DNA of 7,782 bases from Oscillospiraceae bacterium (GCA_015066165.1 SVOX01000076.1:1-7782); one strand, 5' to 3'. Shown: positions 1 to 5,989, counted from the stretch's first letter. Notes: generated from the sequence alone by a model not told the origin. Program-made: numbers and translations.

Positions 1-57
1 TACAGAAACCAAAAACTTGGCAATATTTCATTGGAAAGGGTAGAAAAAGATGCCTGA
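1..57 (+). CDS. rbgA: C-terminal end of ribosome biogenesis GTPase RbgA/YlqF (partial)
   Basis: The first reading frame is open from the window edge and ends at TGA 55-57, giving the tail YRNQKLGNISLERVEKDA. RbgA (YlqF) proteins of Firmicutes end in a very similar stretch (a basic 'D-F-R-x-G-K-L-G-x-x-x-L-E' type tail). The gene directly upstream of rnhB in Bacillus and many Clostridia is rbgA, a GTPase that helps the large ribosomal subunit mature. The frame overlaps the rnhB start codon by 8 bases (50-57), which suggests translational coupling. The ribosome-binding site of rnhB therefore lies inside this coding end. Only 18 residues are visible, so the call rests on the tail similarity plus gene order. 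No GTPase motif is in the window. Confidence 0.72.
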   Translation, partial: YRNQKLGNISLERVEKDA

Positions 58-655
58 TTACAGTTTTGAACAAGCCGCTAAAACAAGCGGTTTTAAATAC
101 GTTTGCGGTGTTGACGAAGCAGGGCGTGGACCGCTTGCAGGCCCTGTTTGTGCGGCGGCAGTAATATTGCCCGAAAATTTGGAAATTGAAGGGCTTAATG
201 ATTCTAAAAAAATCAGCGAAAAAAAGCGTGAAGCCCTTTTTGACGTTATTGTTGAAAAAGCAATTGATTATCATATTGCTTTTGGCAGTGTGGAAGAAAT
301 TGAAGAGCATAACATTTTAAACGCCACTTATTTTGCCATGAACAGAGCAATAAACGGTTTGAAACAGGTCGATTTTGCACTTATTGACGGCAACCGAATA
401 CCAACAGATATTAAGGTGCAATGCGCTACTATTGTAAAAGGCGATTCTAAATCTATGTCTATTGCGGCGGCTTCAATTTTGGCTAAAGTCACAAGAGATC
501 GACTGCTTTTAGAGTACGACAAAAAATATCCCCTTTACGAGTTTAAAAAGCACAAGGGCTATGGCACAAAACTTCATACCGACCGAATAATTCAACACGG
601 TCCGTGTGAAATTCATCGGCTTTCGTTTTTAAAAAATATTTTGGGTGAAAAGTAA
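50..655 (+). CDS. rnhB: Ribonuclease HII
   Basis: Cytoplasmic endonuclease that cuts the RNA strand of RNA-DNA hybrids and nicks DNA 5' of single misincorporated ribonucleotides, starting ribonucleotide excision repair. The 201 residues are the normal compact length for the family. The signature GVDEAGRGPLAGPV (20-33) carries the first two metal-binding acids D22 and E23. The third is D113 in LIDGN, and the fourth is D132 in VKGDSKS. The family block SIAAASILAKVTRDR (137-151) and HKGYGTK (168-174, with the substrate-contacting Tyr171) are also present. The ATG at 50 is preceded by GGAAAGGG (33-40) at good distance. The gene starts inside the end of the upstream rbgA frame, and its stop shares one base with the next start (TAATG at 653-657). 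This indicates an operon. All catalytic residues are intact. Confidence 0.97.
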   Translation: MPDYSFEQAAKTSGFKYVCGVDEAGRGPLAGPVCAAAVILPENLEIEGLNDSKKISEKKREALFDVIVEKAIDYHIAFGSVEEIEEHNILNATYFAMNRAINGLKQVDFALIDGNRIPTDIKVQCATIVKGDSKSMSIAAASILAKVTRDRLLLEYDKKYPLYEFKKHKGYGTKLHTDRIIQHGPCEIHRLSFLKNILGEK

Positions 656-1017
656 TGAATATTGGAAAAACCGGTGCCGAAGGGGAAAGAAAAGTTGCAA
701 ACTTTTTGCAAAAACGGGGATACCAAATTGTAAAACGTAATTTTGTTTCTAAATACGGTGAAATTGACATAATTGCCGAAACAAAAGAGTATGTAGTTTT
801 TGTTGAAGTTAAAACACGTAAAGAAAATAGTTTGGTTTCGGGTGTAGAGGCGATAGACGCTTTTAAACAAAGAAGAATAACGCTTACCGCTAATGATTAT
901 ATTGCTAAAACTGAGTGTGAAAAACAACCCCGTTTTGACATTGCCGAAGTGACTGTTTTTGAAAAGGCAGACGGCAGTATTGGGTTTAAACTAAATTATA
1001 TTGAAAATGTTTGGTAA
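655..1017 (+). CDS. yraN: YraN/UPF0102 family nuclease-fold protein
   Basis: This is a 120-residue protein of the UPF0102 (YraN) family, which has a PD-(D/E)XK endonuclease-like fold. The physiological substrate is not established; the fold suggests a DNA-processing or repair role. Visible family features are the N-terminal GAEGER helix (7-12), the GY..V.RNF segment (22-30) and the KYGEIDII core (33-40) with D38. Next comes VFVEVKTR (48-55), which supplies the E51-x-K53 half of the nuclease motif. The length is typical. The start codon overlaps the rnhB stop by one base, so it is translated by coupling rather than from a strong site of its own. The rnhB-yraN pairing is common in Firmicutes. 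It ends just before a new promoter, so it is the last gene of this operon. Confidence 0.93.
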   Translation: MNIGKTGAEGERKVANFLQKRGYQIVKRNFVSKYGEIDIIAETKEYVVFVEVKTRKENSLVSGVEAIDAFKQRRITLTANDYIAKTECEKQPRFDIAEVTVFEKADGSIGFKLNYIENVW

Positions 1018-1022
1018 AATGG

Positions 1023-1051
1023 TTGACAAATTCGTGCTTTACTAATAGAAT
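1023..1051 (+). promoter_or_regulatory. Sigma-A type promoter of thrC
   Basis: A perfect -35 box TTGACA (1023-1028) and a -10 box TAGAAT (1046-1051, one mismatch to TATAAT) are separated by exactly 17 bases. Transcription would start near 1058, leaving a leader of only about 23 bases before the thrC ATG. A ribosome-binding site GGAAAGGG lies at 1065-1072. A perfect TATAAT also occurs at 1056-1061 but has no good -35 partner. The leader is too short for a T-box or riboswitch, so any regulation of thrC would have to act at this promoter. Confidence 0.8.
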
Positions 1052-1080
1052 AAAGTATAATTACGGAAAGGGTAGATATT

Positions 1081-2565
1081 ATGAATTACATAAGTACAAG
1101 AGATAAATCAATAAAGGTTACTGCTGCAAAGGCAATTTCTCAAGGAATTTCGGTTGAGGGCGGACTTTTTGTGCCCGATACTTTTTCTGTTTTTGATGAT
1201 AACGACTTTGCACAACTTACAAAATTAGATTACGTTGGCAGAGCAAAATACGTGTTAAAAAATTTCCTTAACGATTTTTCAGAGGAGGAAATTGATTATT
1301 GCGTAAACGGTGCTTACAAGGGAAGTTTTGATAACGACCAACCCGCACCGATTTCACTTGTGGGTAAAAATGCAAACCTGCTTGAATTATGGCACGGTCC
1401 TACTTGTGCTTTTAAAGACTTGGCACTTCAACTTTTGCCTTATCTTTTAACAACTTCGGCTAAAAAGGTTTCTGACGGTAAAAAGATTGTAATTTTGGTT
1501 GCAACTTCGGGCGATACCGGCAAAGCCGCTTTAGAGGGCTTTTGCGACGTTCCCAATACCGAAATTTTGGTATTTTACCCAAGCGAAGGCGTAAGCCCAA
1601 TGCAAAAACTTCAAATGGATTCTCAAAAGGGTGAAAACGTTCACGTTTGCGCTATTAAGGGTAATTTTGATGATGCTCAAACAGGCGTGAAAAATATCTT
1701 TACAAATGACCAAGTTAAAGCAAAACTTCTTGAAAATAATATGCAATTCTCTTCAGCAAACTCTATCAACTGGGGAAGATTGGCTCCGCAAATTGTTTAT
1801 TATATTTCGGCTTACTGTGATATGCTTTCACGTGGCGAAGATTTGAAAGACGGCTTTAATATTGTTGTTCCAACCGGTAACTTTGGTAACATTTTGGCGG
1901 CTTATTACGCCAAAAAGATGGGTGTTCCGGTAAATAAACTTATTTGCGCTTCAAATGCTAATAACGTTTTGACCGATTTTATAAACACCGGCAAATACGA
2001 CCGTAACCGTTCTTTCTTTACAACAATTTCTCCTTCAATGGATATTTTAATTTCTTCAAATCTTGAAAGAATGTTATTTGAATTGTCAGGAAACGACGAT
2101 AAGGCAGTGGCGGCAATGCAAAAAGAATTGGCAGAAAACGGAACCTTTACCGTAAGCCAAGAAATAAATGAAAAAATGAGCCAACTTTTCTTTGGCGGTT
2201 GCTGTGACGATAAGGCAACAATTGAAACTATAAAAGAATTGTTCCAAAAATACGGTTATCTTTGCGATACACACACTGCGGTTGCAATGAATGTTTACAA
2301 ACAATATGTAAAAACTACAGGTGACGACCGTGCAACAGTTATTGCTTCAACCGCTTCACCTTATAAGTTTGCAAACAGCGTTTTATCGGCTGTAAGTGAT
2401 AAAAAGGCGGATAGCGAATTCCAAACCGCTCGTCTTTTGATGAGCGAAACCGGTGTTCAAATACCTGAACCGATTAAAGCGCTCGAAAACGCAAAAGTTC
2501 GCTTTAACAATATTTGCGAAAAAACTGATATGCTTTCGGTAGTTTACAAAGCATTGGGAATTTAA
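1081..2565 (+). CDS. thrC: Threonine synthase
   Basis: Pyridoxal-phosphate enzyme that converts O-phosphohomoserine and water to threonine and phosphate, the last step of threonine synthesis in the cytoplasm. At 494 residues it belongs to the long form of the family. It opens with the typical N-terminal block (YISTRD at 3-8, AISQGISVEGGLFVP at 18-32). The PLP lysine is K112 in ELWHGPTCAFKDLALQ (102-117). The cofactor-phosphate and substrate regions ATSGDTGKAAL (141-151) and VPTGNFGN (263-270) are clear, and the C-terminal part has DTHTAVA (396-402). The ATG at 1081 follows GGAAAGGG by eight bases and lies behind its own promoter. No other threonine-pathway gene is adjacent, so it appears to be a single-gene unit. 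It converges on the small cysteine-rich gene on the minus strand. No truncation or missing motif is seen. Confidence 0.97.
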   Translation: MNYISTRDKSIKVTAAKAISQGISVEGGLFVPDTFSVFDDNDFAQLTKLDYVGRAKYVLKNFLNDFSEEEIDYCVNGAYKGSFDNDQPAPISLVGKNANLLELWHGPTCAFKDLALQLLPYLLTTSAKKVSDGKKIVILVATSGDTGKAALEGFCDVPNTEILVFYPSEGVSPMQKLQMDSQKGENVHVCAIKGNFDDAQTGVKNIFTNDQVKAKLLENNMQFSSANSINWGRLAPQIVYYISAYCDMLSRGEDLKDGFNIVVPTGNFGNILAAYYAKKMGVPVNKLICASNANNVLTDFINTGKYDRNRSFFTTISPSMDILISSNLERMLFELSGNDDKAVAAMQKELAENGTFTVSQEINEKMSQLFFGGCCDDKATIETIKELFQKYGYLCDTHTAVAMNVYKQYVKTTGDDRATVIASTASPYKFANSVLSAVSDKKADSEFQTARLLMSETGVQIPEPIKALENAKVRFNNICEKTDMLSVVYKALGI

Positions 2566-2570
2566 TTATT

Positions 2571-2607
2571 AAAAACTTTATGTAGGGGCTGATGCCCACA
2601 TCAGCCC
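2571..2607 (-). terminator. Probable terminator of the DUF1540 gene formed by the partner REP hairpin
   Basis: Read on the minus strand, the hairpin 2607-2586 is followed by CCTACATAAAG and a run of five T residues (the AAAAA at 2571-2575). It mirrors the plus-strand arrangement, so the inverted pair could stop transcription from both sides. The spacing from stem to T run is long (about 10 bases), so strength is uncertain. Confidence 0.4.
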
Positions 2608-2653
2608 GTTTTGTTCCAAAAGTTCGCGGGACGATGTTGGCATCGTCCCCTAC
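2582..2653. repeat. Inverted pair of GTAG-headed REP-like hairpin repeats
   Basis: Two 27-base units point at each other: GTAGGGG... at 2582-2608 on the plus strand and GTAGGGG... on the minus strand at 2653-2627. Each forms a nine-base-pair hairpin with a four-base loop. The first pairs GGGCTGATG (2586-2594) with CATCAGCCC (2599-2607); the second pairs GGGACGATG (2628-2636) with CATCGTCCC (2641-2649). Stem sequences differ between the copies while pairing is preserved, and each unit keeps the GTAGGGG head and CCCG end. This is the BIME-like layout known for REP elements associated with RAYT transposases. One such transposase is encoded at the right edge of this window. The pair sits exactly between the convergent stops of thrC and the DUF1540 gene. 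Confidence 0.8.
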
Positions 2654-2660
2654 TGTTTTT
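2628..2660 (+). terminator. Probable terminator of thrC formed by the REP hairpin
   Basis: The GC-rich nine-base-pair hairpin 2628-2649 is followed on the plus strand by CTACTG and then five T residues (2656-2660). The T run begins six bases after the stem, so it is a somewhat imperfect intrinsic terminator. It lies about 60 bases after the thrC stop, where a terminator would be expected. Confidence 0.5.
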
Positions 2661-2666
2661 GTGAGG

Positions 2667-2828
2667 TTATCTTGCTTTGAAGGTGTCGCAACAAGTATCT
2701 TTAACTGTTGTAGCGCTGCTGTTACCTACCTGAATTTTACCTGCTGAACAGGTGTCGTTTTCGGCGTGGTGTACACAGTTTTTAACGTTGCAAGAAATGC
2801 AAAGGTTTGTTTCACATTTATTTTCCAT
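2667..2828 (-). CDS. Small cysteine-rich DUF1540-type protein
   Basis: A 53-residue gene on the minus strand, stop TAA at 2667-2669. The protein has seven cysteines (5, 10, 13, 18, 27, 46, 47) and the order C-x2-C-x4-C...C-SAGKIQVG...T-x-DTCCDTFKAR. The block CSAGKIQVG followed by a C-terminal T-C-x-TF motif is the hallmark of DUF1540, small proteins widespread in Clostridia, some with two copies of the domain. Their function is not established; clustered cysteines suggest metal binding. The ATG at 2826-2828 is preceded on its strand by AGAAAGGA (2845-2838), nine bases away, a convincing ribosome-binding site. It is transcribed divergently from the phosphoesterase gene at 2906, with 77 bases between them, and converges on thrC. 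It has no signal peptide or membrane segment, so it should be cytoplasmic. I considered the six-cysteine SCIFF peptide family and rejected it on sequence. Confidence 0.88.
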   Translation of the reverse strand: MENKCETNLCISCNVKNCVHHAENDTCSAGKIQVGNSSATTVKDTCCDTFKAR

Positions 2829-2905
2829 TAAAATCAATCCTTTCTGACCGTTGGGTCGAGTTTAGTTTGTGTAAAATTTTTAAAATTATGTAAGGGGGGA
2901 GAAAA

Positions 2906-3586
2906 ATGAGTATATTTGCTATTTCCGATTTGCATTTATCCTTTGGAACAGATAAACCAATGGATATTTTTCACGGTTGGGATAATTACACTGACCGAAT
3001 TTTTGCAAATTGGAACCGTTTGGTAAAACCGCAAGATACCGTTGTTCTTCCCGGTGATTTTTCTTGGGGCTTAAAACTTGAAGATACTAAAGCCGATTTT
3101 GAATTTTTAAAAAAACTTAACGGTAAAAAGATTATTTTAAAAGGCAATCACGATTTATGGTGGTCAACCGTTAAAAAACTTCGTGAATTTTTTGCGCAAA
3201 ATCAAATTGACGACGTTGAAGTTTTGTTTAACGATACCGTTGTGGCGGAAAATTATGCAATAGCGGGAACACGGGGTTGGTTTTACGATGCCGCCGCAGA
3301 TGATAAAATTATTGCAAGAGAAGTAGGCCGTCTTGAAAGGTCGATTACAGCCGCAAAAGAAACCGGACTTCCCATTTTGCTTTTCTTACATTACCCGCCG
3401 GTTTACGGTAACGAAGTTTGCCGTGAGATTTTTGACGTTATAAAAAAACACGGAATTAAGCGAGTTTATCACGGCCATATTCACGGGAGCGGTTTTAATA
3501 ATGCTGTAAAAGAGTTTGAAGGTGTTGAATTTAGGTTAATTTCTTGCGATTGCATAGATTTTACACCGCTTTTAATAACGGAATAG
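2906..3586 (+). CDS. Metallophosphoesterase, COG1768-like predicted phosphohydrolase
   Basis: A 226-residue calcineurin-like phosphoesterase with the full set of dinuclear metal motifs: SDLH (7-10, D8 and H10), LPGDFSW (48-54, D51), LKGNHDLWW (78-86, N81 and H82), the histidine H162 in FLHYPP, and YHGHIHG (188-194, H189, H191, H193). The D-F-S-W and N-H-D-L-W-W variants, together with this length, match the group of 'predicted phosphohydrolases' (COG1768) found in Firmicutes and chlamydiae. Its natural substrate is unknown to me. There is no signal peptide or transmembrane segment, so it is cytoplasmic. The ATG at 2906 follows a strong purine site AAGGGGGGAG (2892-2901). The short divergent gap shared with the DUF1540 gene should hold both promoters, but I could not pick a convincing one. 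The gene is followed by a hairpin and then the tig promoter, so it is probably transcribed alone. Confidence 0.9.
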   Translation: MSIFAISDLHLSFGTDKPMDIFHGWDNYTDRIFANWNRLVKPQDTVVLPGDFSWGLKLEDTKADFEFLKKLNGKKIILKGNHDLWWSTVKKLREFFAQNQIDDVEVLFNDTVVAENYAIAGTRGWFYDAAADDKIIAREVGRLERSITAAKETGLPILLFLHYPPVYGNEVCREIFDVIKKHGIKRVYHGHIHGSGFNNAVKEFEGVEFRLISCDCIDFTPLLITE

Positions 3587-3590
3587 CTTG

Positions 3591-3612
3591 GGCGAAACAA
3601 GATTGTTTCGCC
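3591..3612 (+). terminator. Hairpin after the phosphoesterase gene, possible terminator
   Basis: GGCGAAACA (3591-3599) pairs perfectly with TGTTTCGCC (3604-3612) around an AGAT loop, starting five bases after the stop codon. There is no T run after it on the plus strand (ACAAAATC follows), so it may protect the 3' end of the message rather than terminate on its own. It does not carry the GTAGGG head of the repeats elsewhere in the window. Confidence 0.4.
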
Positions 3613-3639
3613 ACAAAATCAAAAAAAATAAAAAAATAG

Positions 3640-3668
3640 TGGAAAAAATTGTTTTAATGTGTTATAAT
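3640..3668 (+). promoter_or_regulatory. Sigma-A type promoter of tig with extended -10
   Basis: A perfect -10 box TATAAT (3663-3668) is preceded by TGT (3660-3662), giving the extended TGn motif. A weak -35 box TGGAAA (3640-3645) lies 17 bases upstream, in an A-rich tract (3620-3650) that could act as an UP element. Transcription would start near 3675, about 36 bases before the tig ATG. The ribosome-binding site GGAGG is at 3699-3703. Confidence 0.72.
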
Positions 3669-3710
3669 ATTTTGAAATGATAAAATAGCATTTTATGCGG
3701 AGGTATAAAA

Positions 3711-5156
3711 ATGAGTTTAAAAGAAACAAAAAAACTTGGCGCTAACAGATACGAACTTGAAATTGTTATCGATGCCGAAAAATTTGGTGAAGCGATTAAA
3801 GAAGCTTACAACCAACAAAAAGATAAAATCAATATCCCCGGCTTCAGAAAGGGTAAAGCACCTTACGCTATGGTAATGAAGATGTACGGTGAAGAAGCAT
3901 TCTTTGAAGAAGCGCTTAACATCCTCTATCCTGAAGCAGTAGAAGGCGCTATCAAAGAAGCAGGTCTTAACGTAATCAACGATAAGATGGATTTTGATAT
4001 GGTTTCTATTTCTGTGGCAGAAGGCGTTGACTTCAAGGTTGCAGTTACCACTTATCCTGAAATTGAAATTGGCGAATACAAAGGTCTTAAGGCAGAAAAA
4101 GTTATCGCTAAAGTTGAAGATAGCGAAGTTGAAGCACAAGTTAAGGCAATGGCTGAACGCAATGCCCGTATGGTATCTGTTGAAGACCGTGCGGCTCAAA
4201 TGGGCGACAGCGTAGTGATCGACTTTGAAGGTTTCAAAGACGGTGTTGCTTTTGAAGGCGGCAAAGCAGAAGGTCACACTCTTGAATTGGGCTCGGGTTC
4301 GTTTATCCCCGGTTTTGAAGAACAAATTGTTGGCAAAAACATTGGCGATGAATTTGAAATTACCGTAACCTTCCCCGAAGAATACGGCGCAGAAGACCTT
4401 GCAGGTAAAGAAGCAGTATTTAAAATTAAACTTCACGAGATTAAGTTCCGTGAATTGCCTGTTATTGATGATGAATTTGCAAAAGACGTTAGCGAATTCG
4501 ACACACTCGAAGAATTAAAGAAAGACCTTAAAGAAAAAGCACTTGCTCAAAAAGCAAAAATTGCTGACGAAGAAGCTGAAAACGAATTGGTACAACAAAT
4601 CGTTGACAGCATTAAGGGTGAAATCCCTGAAGCAATGTTTGAAAGCCGTCTTAACCAAAGCGTTGAAGAATTTGGCTACCGCTTGCAAATGCAAGGTCTT
4701 GACCTCCAAACATACCTTAAATATTCTAATACAACTATGGAAGACTTTAAGGCAACCTTCCGTCCACAAGCTGAAGGTCAGGTTAAATTCCGTTTAGCAC
4801 TTGAAAAAATTGTGGAGCTTGAAAAAATTGAAGCCAGCGAAGAAGATTTGAACGCTCGTTTCGAAGAAATGGCTAAACAATACAATATGGAAGTTGATGC
4901 CGTGAAGAAAGCAATTCCTGCAGAAGAATTGGCAAAAGACGTTGCTGTTGGTAAGGCAATTGACTTTATTAAAGAAAATGCGGTTATTACCGAAGTAGAA
5001 CAAAAGACCGAGAAAAAACCGGCTGCTAAAAAGGCATCTACCGCAAAGAAGACAACTTCAACTGCAAAGAAGTCAACTTCTACCGCTAAAAAAACCACAA
5101 CAGCAAAGAAGTCAACCACAACAAAAAAGACAACTGCTAAAAAGACAGAAGAATAA
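3711..5156 (+). CDS. tig: Trigger factor (ribosome-associated chaperone and prolyl isomerase) with lysine-rich tail
   Basis: Trigger factor binds the ribosome near the exit tunnel, shields nascent chains and has peptidyl-prolyl isomerase activity. The N-terminal ribosome-binding domain shows the signature GFRKGKAP at 44-51, at the same position as in well-studied members. An FKBP-type domain follows at about 163-246 (DSVVIDFEGFKDG, SGSFIPGFEEQIVG, FPEEYGAEDLAGKEAVF), then the helical C-terminal chaperone domain to about 432. The body is the usual length of about 430 residues. The extra 49 residues (433-481, bases 5007-5153) contain only K, T, S and A with a few E and one P. They include eight KK pairs (16 lysines) in irregular AKK(S/T)T units, like the tail of histone H1. 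The tail is in frame, with no sign of a frameshift, and ends at TAA 5154-5156. The gene has its own promoter and a GGAGG site, and precedes clpP-clpX as in many bacteria. Confidence 0.97.
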   Translation: MSLKETKKLGANRYELEIVIDAEKFGEAIKEAYNQQKDKINIPGFRKGKAPYAMVMKMYGEEAFFEEALNILYPEAVEGAIKEAGLNVINDKMDFDMVSISVAEGVDFKVAVTTYPEIEIGEYKGLKAEKVIAKVEDSEVEAQVKAMAERNARMVSVEDRAAQMGDSVVIDFEGFKDGVAFEGGKAEGHTLELGSGSFIPGFEEQIVGKNIGDEFEITVTFPEEYGAEDLAGKEAVFKIKLHEIKFRELPVIDDEFAKDVSEFDTLEELKKDLKEKALAQKAKIADEEAENELVQQIVDSIKGEIPEAMFESRLNQSVEEFGYRLQMQGLDLQTYLKYSNTTMEDFKATFRPQAEGQVKFRLALEKIVELEKIEASEEDLNARFEEMAKQYNMEVDAVKKAIPAEELAKDVAVGKAIDFIKENAVITEVEQKTEKKPAAKKASTAKKTTSTAKKSTSTAKKTTTAKKSTTTKKTTAKKTEE

Positions 5157-5194
5157 TTGATTATAAATTTTTAAATTAGTTAATAATACGGTAT

Positions 5195-5227
5195 ATGGGT
5201 GCCGGCACTAACGGTGCCGACACCCAT
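5195..5227 (+). terminator. Probable terminator of tig
   Basis: ATGGGTG-C-CGGCAC (5195-5208) pairs with GTGCCG-A-CACCCAT (5214-5227) around a five-base loop: 13 pairs with a single C/A mismatch. It begins 38 bases after the tig stop. Only TTTGTACTATT follows, so the T run is weak and termination may be partial. It lacks the GTAGGG head, so it is separate from the REP-like units downstream. Confidence 0.6.
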
Positions 5228-5259
5228 TTGTACTATTCCCATCTAACAGTTCCATAATT

Positions 5260-5328
5260 GTAGGGCGGGGGCTTGCCCTGCCGTTAGTTTATGTTTTTAA
5301 CGGGCAGTCGGGGGACGCCTGCCCCTAC
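5260..5328. repeat. Second inverted pair of GTAG-headed hairpin repeats
   Basis: One unit starts GTAGGG at 5260 and ends CCG at 5283, with stem GGCGGGG (5264-5270) against CCCTGCC (5276-5282), including one G-U pair. The facing unit is on the minus strand, starting GTAGGGG at 5328 and ending CCCG at 5301, with stem GGGCAG (5302-5307) against CTGCCC (5319-5324). Heads point outward, as in the 2582-2653 pair, with a T-rich spacer of 17 bases. The stems are more GC-rich and less perfect than in the first pair. No T run follows, so terminator function is unlikely. It lies in the 247-base gap between tig and clpP. Confidence 0.72.
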
Positions 5329-5350
5329 GAACAATCTATACAGTTGGATT

Positions 5351-5374
5351 GTAGGGGCGACCATTGGTCGTCCG
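5351..5374 (+). repeat. Single GTAG-headed hairpin repeat upstream of clpP
   Basis: GTAGGGG at 5351 opens a 24-base unit ending in CCG at 5374. GGGCGACC... pairs with GGTCGTCC (eight pairs including one G-U) around a three-base ATT loop. It ends 15 bases before the clpP ribosome-binding site AAAGGAG (5390-5396), so it lies in the clpP leader or promoter region. I see no convincing clpP promoter in this gap, nor a CtsR or CIRCE operator. Confidence 0.68.
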
Positions 5375-5403
5375 ATAAAATAAATAATTAAAGGAGAATT
5401 TTT

Positions 5404-5985
5404 ATGAGTTTGGTACCTTATGTATTAGAGCAAACAAGCCGCGGTGAGCGTTCTTACGATATTTTTTCCCGCTTACTTAACGACCGTATAATTATGCTCA
5501 ATGAAGAAGTAAACAACACAACTGCAAGTATAGTTATTGCTCAAATGCTTTATCTTGAAGGTCAAGACCCTGATAAAGATATCAATTTTTATATCAACAG
5601 TCCGGGCGGTTCGGTTTCAGCCGGCTTGGCAATTTATGATACAATGCAATATATTAAATGTGACGTCAGCACGATTTGTATGGGTATGGCGGCAAGTATG
5701 GGCGCTTTCCTTTTGTCTGCAGGGGCTAAAGGCAAGAGATATGCTCTTCCAAACAGTGAAATTATGATTCACCAACCATTAGGCGGTGCACAAGGTCAAG
5801 CAACCGAAATTTTAATTCACGCAAAGCATATTGAAAAAACACGTGAAAACCTTAATAAAATTTTGGCTGAAAATACAGGCAAATCTTTGGAAGAAATTGC
5901 CCGTGATACCGAACGTGACAATTTTATGTCTGCTGCCGAAGCGTGTGACTACGGTCTTATTGATAAAGTAATTACAAAGAGGTAG
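5404..5985 (+). CDS. clpP: ATP-dependent Clp protease proteolytic subunit ClpP
   Basis: Serine peptidase that assembles as two stacked seven-membered rings and degrades proteins fed in by Clp ATPases such as ClpX. At 193 residues it has the usual length. The N-terminal segment SLVPYVLEQTSRGERSYDIFSR (2-23) includes the YD region typical of processing and axial-loop formation. The catalytic triad is S98 in MGMAASMGAF, H123 in IMIHQPLGG and D172 in ERDNFMS. The oxyanion-region glycines are in NSPGGSVSAG (65-74). The ATG at 5404 follows AAAGGAG (5390-5396). clpX starts four bases after the stop, so the two are co-translated. It is separated from tig by a hairpin and three repeat units, so it could have its own promoter or depend on read-through from tig. 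Confidence 0.98.
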   Translation: MSLVPYVLEQTSRGERSYDIFSRLLNDRIIMLNEEVNNTTASIVIAQMLYLEGQDPDKDINFYINSPGGSVSAGLAIYDTMQYIKCDVSTICMGMAASMGAFLLSAGAKGKRYALPNSEIMIHQPLGGAQGQATEILIHAKHIEKTRENLNKILAENTGKSLEEIARDTERDNFMSAAEACDYGLIDKVITKR

Positions 5986-5989
5986 AATA

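Noticed and set aside
1056..1061. Perfect TATAAT as the thrC -10 box
   Set aside because: It has no acceptable -35 box 16-18 bases upstream. TAGAAT at 1046-1051 is spaced exactly 17 bases from a perfect TTGACA.
1018..1080. T-box or threonine-responsive leader before thrC
   Set aside because: The promoter leaves only about 23 bases of leader, too short for a T-box, riboswitch or leader-peptide attenuator.
2667..2828. SCIFF six-cysteine RiPP precursor peptide
   Set aside because: The cysteine spacing and the IQVG and TCCDTF blocks fit DUF1540 rather than the C-terminal cysteine cluster of SCIFF, and no radical SAM maturase is adjacent.
3717..4436. Long open frame on the minus strand (239 codons) opposite tig
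   Set aside because: It is the shadow of a highly expressed gene with biased codons. The protein is rich in F and N with no recognisable motif, and there is no plausible ribosome-binding site.
5157..5403. CtsR or HrcA (CIRCE) heat-shock operator upstream of clpP
   Set aside because: I looked for the GGTCAAA-type direct repeat and the TTAGCACTC inverted repeat; neither is present.
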